From Deltaproteobacteria bacterium (GTDB taxonomy: Bacteria > Desulfobacterota > Desulfobacteria > Desulfobacterales > Desulfosarcinaceae): DNA of 64,000 nt. The stretch lies in contig JAHLLR010000002.1 in assembly GCA_020444075.1 (NCBI GenBank), forward strand, positions 116,594-180,593, in the 5' to 3' direction. Shown here piece by piece: positions 59,690 through 64,000 of the stretch. Made by a program: the position numbers and the translations under genes. Numbering within the stretch: position 1 is the stretch's first letter; every line of letters begins with the position of its first letter. Below the pieces are notes generated by a model that saw nothing but the letters and a program-made list of their open reading frames with translations, was not told where the DNA came from and made no database searches.

Positions 59690-59732
59690 GGGGCTGAAGG
59701 TCTGCGTCCTGGTAATGCGGACCTTCAGCCCC
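59690..59732 (+). other. Intercistronic stem-loop between dctP and dctQ of the lactate operon
   Basis: GGGGCTGAAGGTC (59690-59702) pairs with GACCTTCAGCCCC (59720-59732), 13 perfect bp, followed by TTT. Partial terminator or 3' protective stem that would keep the binding protein in excess, as in the other TRAP operon of this window. Confidence 0.7.
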
Positions 59733-59770
59733 TTTCATCCGGTCAGATTACGTTTGAAAGGAACACTGGC

Positions 59771-60283
59771 ATGCTGGGAAAAATAATCAAAGCAATTGAT
59801 ACATTTAACATCAAGCAAGGCGAGGTCAGTTCTTTGCTGGCAATTCCCCTGTTGCTGGTGGTGGTCTACGAGGTGGTCATGCGGTACGCCTTCAACGCTC
59901 CCACCACCTGGGGTTTTGAAGCCACCACGTTTCTTTACGGGGTTCATTACATGCTGGGACTGGCCTACTGCGATGTCTACGGCGGACATGTGCGGGTGGA
60001 CATTTTCACCTCTCGCCTGCCGATGAAGCCACAGGGCGTTATCGGCATTTTAACCAATCTGGTTTTCTTCATGCCGGTGATGGTCCTGATGACCATTGCA
60101 TCCTGGAAATACGCCCTTACTTCCATCGCCGGACGGGAACTCAATGCCACCAGCTGGGCGCCACCGATTTATCCCATCAAGACCCTGATGGCCATATCTT
60201 TTTCGTTTCTGCTGATTCAAGGGTTTTCCAATCTGATCCATAACATCCGGGTGCTGCAAGGCAAAGCGGAAGGGGTGAGGTAA
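59771..60283 (+). CDS. TRAP transporter small membrane subunit, DctQ family
   Basis: 170 residues from ATG 59771, with GAAAGGAAC upstream; the frame to 59579 overlaps dctP and is rejected. Four hydrophobic helices. Family features YEVVMRYAFNAPTTWGFE and GGHVRVDIF. Followed by dctM after 6 bp. Confidence 0.9.
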   Translation: MLGKIIKAIDTFNIKQGEVSSLLAIPLLLVVVYEVVMRYAFNAPTTWGFEATTFLYGVHYMLGLAYCDVYGGHVRVDIFTSRLPMKPQGVIGILTNLVFFMPVMVLMTIASWKYALTSIAGRELNATSWAPPIYPIKTLMAISFSFLLIQGFSNLIHNIRVLQGKAEGVR

Positions 60284-60289
60284 CCAACC

Positions 60290-61633
60290 ATGAGTGTAGA
60301 ATTTTTAACTGTCGCGATGTTCGTATCGCTGATCGTGGCGATTGTCTTCGGCCATCCGCTGGCTTACACCCTGGCGGCCATAGCGACCCTGTTCGGGCTC
60401 ATCGACAACGGGTTCAACTTCATGGCCCTTTTCGACATGTTTACCAACAACGCCTGGGGCGTCATGGAAAACTACGTCCTGGTGGCCATCCCGCTGTTCA
60501 TCCTCATGGCCCAGCTGCTGGACCGCTCCAAGGTCAGCGACAAGCTTTTCGAAGCCCTCTATGTGGTCCTGGGCGGCATCAAGGGTGGTTTAGGACTGGC
60601 CGTGGTCGTGGTGTGCACCGTATTTGCCGCCACCACGGGCATCATCGGCGCCTCGGTGGTCGCCATGACGCTGCTGGCCACACCGGCATTGCTGCGCAAG
60701 AACTACCAGAAAGAGATGACCAGCGGTATTATCTGTGCCGCCGGCACCCTGGGTATTTTGATTCCGCCTTCCATCATGATGGTCGTCTACGGCGGATTGA
60801 CCGGGCTCAAGGAGACCACGGTCGGCAACCTCTTTGCCGGTGCGATCTTCCCGGGCCTGCTGCTGGCGGGCCTTTACTTTGCCTATATCCTGGTGCGCTG
60901 CAACATCAATCCGCAGCTTGGGCCGCCGATTTCCAAGGCCGAAGCCGGCACCTACACCGCCGCGCAAAAATGGGGAATGACCCTTAAATCGCTGGTGCCT
61001 CCCCTGGCACTGATCCTGGCGGTGATGGGCACCATCCTGGGCGGCATCGCCACCCCGACCGAGGCTGCCGGAATGGGTGCCAGCGGTGCGGCCATCCTGG
61101 CACTGGCAAACCGCAAGCTCACGTGGCCGGTCATAAGAGACTCTTGCCGCGCCACCTTGAAAACCACCGCCATGGTGATGATGCTCTTTATCGGTGGCAA
61201 GTTTTTCAGTTCGGTGTTTTTGAGCATGGGCGGCGGCGATGTGGTGGCCGATGTGCTCATTGGATCAGGCCTGAATCGATGGGTTGTGCTTGTCATCATG
61301 ATGGCCATCGTCTTTGTGATGGGCATGTTTATCGACTGGGCGGCCATCCTGCTGGTCACTGTGCCCATCTTCATGCCCATTGCCATGGAACTGGATTTTA
61401 ACCCGCTGTGGTTTTCGATCCTCATGTGCGTGAACCTGCAGACTTCATTCTTGACGCCGCCCTTCGGCTATGCCCTGTTCTACTTCAAGGGAGTCGCTCC
61501 GCCGGAATATACCATGATGCACATCTACCGCGGCATCATTCCCTTTGTGTTGCTGCAGCTCTTGGGGTTGATGATCCTGGCGATGTTCCCGGGCTTGATT
61601 ACCTGGCTGCCCGCTGTCTTTTTCGGCAGCTGA
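60290..61633 (+). CDS. TRAP transporter large permease, DctM family
   Basis: 447 residues, about 12 membrane helices. Signatures: MENYVLVAIPLFILMAQLLDRS, FAATTGIIGASVVAMTLLA and GTLGILIPPSIMMVVYGG. It differs from the first DctM of this window and fits the monocarboxylate branch. The stop is one base into the ATG of the next frame (TGATG), suggesting coupling to lutA. Confidence 0.94.
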   Translation: MSVEFLTVAMFVSLIVAIVFGHPLAYTLAAIATLFGLIDNGFNFMALFDMFTNNAWGVMENYVLVAIPLFILMAQLLDRSKVSDKLFEALYVVLGGIKGGLGLAVVVVCTVFAATTGIIGASVVAMTLLATPALLRKNYQKEMTSGIICAAGTLGILIPPSIMMVVYGGLTGLKETTVGNLFAGAIFPGLLLAGLYFAYILVRCNINPQLGPPISKAEAGTYTAAQKWGMTLKSLVPPLALILAVMGTILGGIATPTEAAGMGASGAAILALANRKLTWPVIRDSCRATLKTTAMVMMLFIGGKFFSSVFLSMGGGDVVADVLIGSGLNRWVVLVIMMAIVFVMGMFIDWAAILLVTVPIFMPIAMELDFNPLWFSILMCVNLQTSFLTPPFGYALFYFKGVAPPEYTMMHIYRGIIPFVLLQLLGLMILAMFPGLITWLPAVFFGS

Positions 61634-61659
61634 TGACCCTTTCACCCAAGGTGACACCG

Positions 61660-62418
61660 ATGAAGCGCCGAAACGATCCGGATCGATCCGAACCCGTCTA
61701 TTTTTTCGGTACCTGCCTGATGGATGCCGTCTATCCCGATGCCGGGATGGCGGCCATCCGGCTGCTCAGGTCCCAGGGCGTGAAGGTGATCTTTCCCCCC
61801 GACCAGTCCTGCTGTGGTCAGCCTGCTTACAATTCCGGATTTTCCAGGGAAGCCCGGGCCGTTGCCCGTAAGCAGATCCGTGTGTTTTCCAAACCCTATC
61901 CGGTGATAGTGCCTTCCGGATCCTGCGCCGGCATGATGAAGCATCACTATCCGGCTTTGTTCGCCGGCACACCCGATGAAGCCGACGCACGCCGCTTTTC
62001 CGAACGGGTTTATGAATGGTCCGAGTTCATGGCCAGGGTGCTGGCGGTGAAGCTGGTAGATCAGGGAGAGCCGCTGACGATCACCTGGCACAGTTCCTGT
62101 CACGCCCTGCGCGAAATGGATGTCATCCGTTATTCCAAAGCCCTGCTCCGGCAGTTGAAGAACGTGACGCTGGTCGAGCTGGAGCGCGAGACGGAATGCT
62201 GCGGGTTCGGCGGCACCTTTGCGGTCAAGCAGCCGGCCATATCGGCCGCCATGGTCAAGGACAAAATAGACGATATCCGTCGCAGCGGTGCTACGACCCT
62301 CGTGGCCGGCGACTGCGGGTGCCTGATGAACATCACCGGAGCGATGGAACATGCCGGCGTGGCGATTGCCGGCAAACACCTGGCTGAGTTCCTTTGGGAG
62401 AGAACCAATGGGAAATGA
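61660..62418 (+). CDS. lutA: Lactate utilisation protein LutA/LldE, CCG-domain iron-sulfur subunit
   Basis: 252 residues from ATG 61660, with AAGGTG upstream; an ATG at 61633, overlapping the dctM stop, is equally in frame. Two CCG-type cysteine motifs: CCGQPAYNSGFSREA and ETECCGFGGTFAVKQP, plus CHALREMD and DCGCLMNI, which bind unusual Fe-S clusters as in heterodisulfide reductase HdrB. It is one of three subunits of the L-lactate dehydrogenase complex that replaces flavin lactate oxidases. Confidence 0.93.
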   Translation: MKRRNDPDRSEPVYFFGTCLMDAVYPDAGMAAIRLLRSQGVKVIFPPDQSCCGQPAYNSGFSREARAVARKQIRVFSKPYPVIVPSGSCAGMMKHHYPALFAGTPDEADARRFSERVYEWSEFMARVLAVKLVDQGEPLTITWHSSCHALREMDVIRYSKALLRQLKNVTLVELERETECCGFGGTFAVKQPAISAAMVKDKIDDIRRSGATTLVAGDCGCLMNITGAMEHAGVAIAGKHLAEFLWERTNGK

Positions 62419-63838
62419 GTCCACGTTCGACTTCGAACACAACATAGCTGATGCCCTCGACGATGGTCAGCTTCGCAAAAACCTGCGCAAGGCGATGGAT
62501 ATCCTGGTGGACAAGCGCCGCGCGGTCTTCCCCGATATCGCCTATCTCGACCAACTGCGCTCGGCCGGCAATGCCATCAAGCGCCGTGCACTGAAACAGC
62601 TCCCCCGGCTGCTGGAGCAGCTCGAAACCAACTGCATCAAAAACGGCATTCAGGTGCACTGGGCCGAGGACACGACCGAGGCCAATAATATCGTGCTGGA
62701 GATTCTGCGTCGCCACGATTCCCGTGACATCGTCAAGGGCAAGTCGATGGTCTCCGAGGAGATGCACCTGAACCATTTTCTCGAGGAAAACGACATCGAA
62801 GCCATCGAGACCGATCTGGGCGAGTTCATCATCCAGCTCAACCACGAGACGCCCTCGCACATCATCGTACCGGCCATTCACAAGAACAAGGACGAGGTGG
62901 CCGCCATCTTCCACGATAAGATTCCGGACACCCCTTACACGGAAGACGTGGAAGAACTGACCGCCATTGCCAGGAGGGTATTGCGCAAACGCTTTGCCGC
63001 GGCCAAGGTGGGGCTTTCCGGCGTCAATTTTGCCATTGCCGAAACCGGAACCCTCTTGCTGGTGGAAAACGAAGGCAACGGCCGCATGTGCACTACCGCA
63101 CCTGACGTGCACGTGGCCGTGATGGGTTTGGAAAAGGTTATCGAGAAGCTTTCCGACGTGCCTCCCCTGCTGAGACTGCTGACCGGGTCGGCCACCGGGC
63201 AGATCATCACCACCTATGTCAACATGATCACATCGCCCCGTCGGGCCGGTGAAAAGGATGGCCCCAAGGAAGTGCACCTGGTCATTCTGGACAACGGCCG
63301 CTCGCGCATGCTCGCCGACCCGGAATTTCGCCAGACCCTGCTTTGCATCCGTTGCGGCACCTGCCTGAACCATTGTCCGGTCTACGTTCGCATCGGGGGG
63401 CATGCCTACGGCCACGTCTATCCGGGCCCCATCGGCAAAATCCTGACCCCGCAGATGGAGGGGCTCGAACGGGCCGGTGTGCTGGCCACCGCATCCAGTC
63501 TTTGCGGCGCCTGCGGCGAAGTCTGCCCGGTTAAGATTCCGATTCCCGATTTAATCCGGCGCCTGAGACATGAAAGCTACGATCAGGACGGCAGTGCCGT
63601 GGTGGCGGGTGGGGGCTATAAAAAGAATTTGGCTGAGACGCTGGTGTGGAAAGGCTGGGAACTGGTCAACCGTTCGCCGGTGTTCAATGAAATGGGCACC
63701 CGCCTGGCCGGTAAGATTGGAAAACGCCTGCCCAAGGTCGGTCCCCTCAAAAAATGGACACGAGTCCGCACGTCGCCCAAAGTGGCCCGTACCAGCCTGC
63801 ATGAACGCGCACGCAACGAAGGGGTGAAAGATGAGTAG
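62408..63838 (+). CDS. lutB: Lactate utilisation protein LutB/LldF, 4Fe-4S subunit
   Basis: 476 residues from ATG 62408, overlapping the lutA end, with GGGAGAGAA upstream. The LUD domain fills residues ~30-310 (GLSGVNFAIAETGTLLLVENEGN is diagnostic). Two 4Fe-4S motifs follow, CIRCGTCLNHCPVY and CGACGEVCPVKIP, then a charged tail. It carries electrons within the LutABC complex. Its stop lies 8 bp into lutC. Confidence 0.95.
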   Translation: MGNESTFDFEHNIADALDDGQLRKNLRKAMDILVDKRRAVFPDIAYLDQLRSAGNAIKRRALKQLPRLLEQLETNCIKNGIQVHWAEDTTEANNIVLEILRRHDSRDIVKGKSMVSEEMHLNHFLEENDIEAIETDLGEFIIQLNHETPSHIIVPAIHKNKDEVAAIFHDKIPDTPYTEDVEELTAIARRVLRKRFAAAKVGLSGVNFAIAETGTLLLVENEGNGRMCTTAPDVHVAVMGLEKVIEKLSDVPPLLRLLTGSATGQIITTYVNMITSPRRAGEKDGPKEVHLVILDNGRSRMLADPEFRQTLLCIRCGTCLNHCPVYVRIGGHAYGHVYPGPIGKILTPQMEGLERAGVLATASSLCGACGEVCPVKIPIPDLIRRLRHESYDQDGSAVVAGGGYKKNLAETLVWKGWELVNRSPVFNEMGTRLAGKIGKRLPKVGPLKKWTRVRTSPKVARTSLHERARNEGVKDE

Positions 63839-64000
63839 TCACCACAATGCCCGTGATCGTATATTGGACCGCCTGCATGCCTCCGGCACGGAGCAGACGG
63901 TGGTTCCGGAGGCGCCGCTGCCGCCTGACTTATCGCTCGATCGGGATGCCAGGATTGAACGCCTGGCAGCGATGATGACGGCCATGCGCACCGACGTCCA
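63831..64000 (+). CDS. lutC: Lactate utilisation protein LutC/LldG, N-terminal part
   Basis: Only the first 56 codons are in the window (MSSHHNARDRILDRLHASG onwards); the gene runs off the end. Position after lutB and the start pattern ARDRILDRL fit LutC, the small LUD-domain subunit. The rest cannot be checked. Confidence 0.8.
   Translation, partial: MSSHHNARDRILDRLHASGTEQTVVPEAPLPPDLSLDRDARIERLAAMMTAMRTDV

Overview
The window is a gene-dense, GC-rich bacterial chromosome segment with no rRNA, tRNA, CRISPR array or insertion sequence that I could see. Gene content points to an anaerobic delta-proteobacterium (Desulfobacterota, plausibly a Desulfosarcina-like sulfate reducer): hybrid cluster protein, a DUF362 ferredoxin-like protein, LutABC lactate oxidation genes, several TRAP transporters, an OFA-type MFS transporter, methylmalonyl-CoA epimerase and many sigma-54 activators. 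This taxonomic call is inference from content; no marker gene proves it.

Layout. 1-7.5 kb is housekeeping and small-protein territory (hcp end, ssb, DUF362, an RlmL-type rRNA methyltransferase, YbaK, DUF2284, two YebG-like genes, two lipoproteins, a PilZ protein, YceH). 7.8-19.25 kb is one + strand block: a DeoR regulator, then a PanB homologue, two LarA-type nickel racemase/epimerase homologues, a DctPQM TRAP transporter, a DUF1537 acid-sugar kinase, PdxA2 and an IlvD/Edd dehydratase. I read it as an uncharacterised hydroxy-acid (probably C4 sugar acid) catabolic locus and the most interesting part of the window. 19.2-30.7 kb, on the - strand, is a peptide ABC transporter with M20 and P1 peptidases, a ModE-like DNA-binding protein and two aldehyde dehydrogenases (ALDH7/AmaB type and PruA): peptide uptake and amino acid breakdown.

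31-43 kb holds secreted proteins of unknown role, an EamA transporter, an OFA-family MFS transporter with a stand-alone histidine-kinase dimerisation domain, the adjacent Cache-domain kinase and sigma-54 response regulator, a FadH-like reductase, a glyoxalase-fold protein and YajD. A near-consensus sigma-54 promoter and two copies of a palindrome (ACAACYAAAGTTGT) sit between the regulator and the transporter. 43.5-51.6 kb is the nitrogen module: glnD-amtB-glnB-glnA and a separate glnK-amtB pair behind a good sigma-54 promoter.

52-57.7 kb carries an aminotransferase, methylmalonyl-CoA epimerase, a long CoA-transferase and a convergent sigma-54 activator that may control it. 58.5 kb to the end is a TRAP transporter of the lactate/keto-acid-binding type followed by lutABC (lutC cut by the window end), preceded by a GntR/LldR-type operator palindrome. 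Both TRAP operons share a strong stem-loop between dctP and dctQ, which probably raises the level of the binding protein over the membrane subunits.
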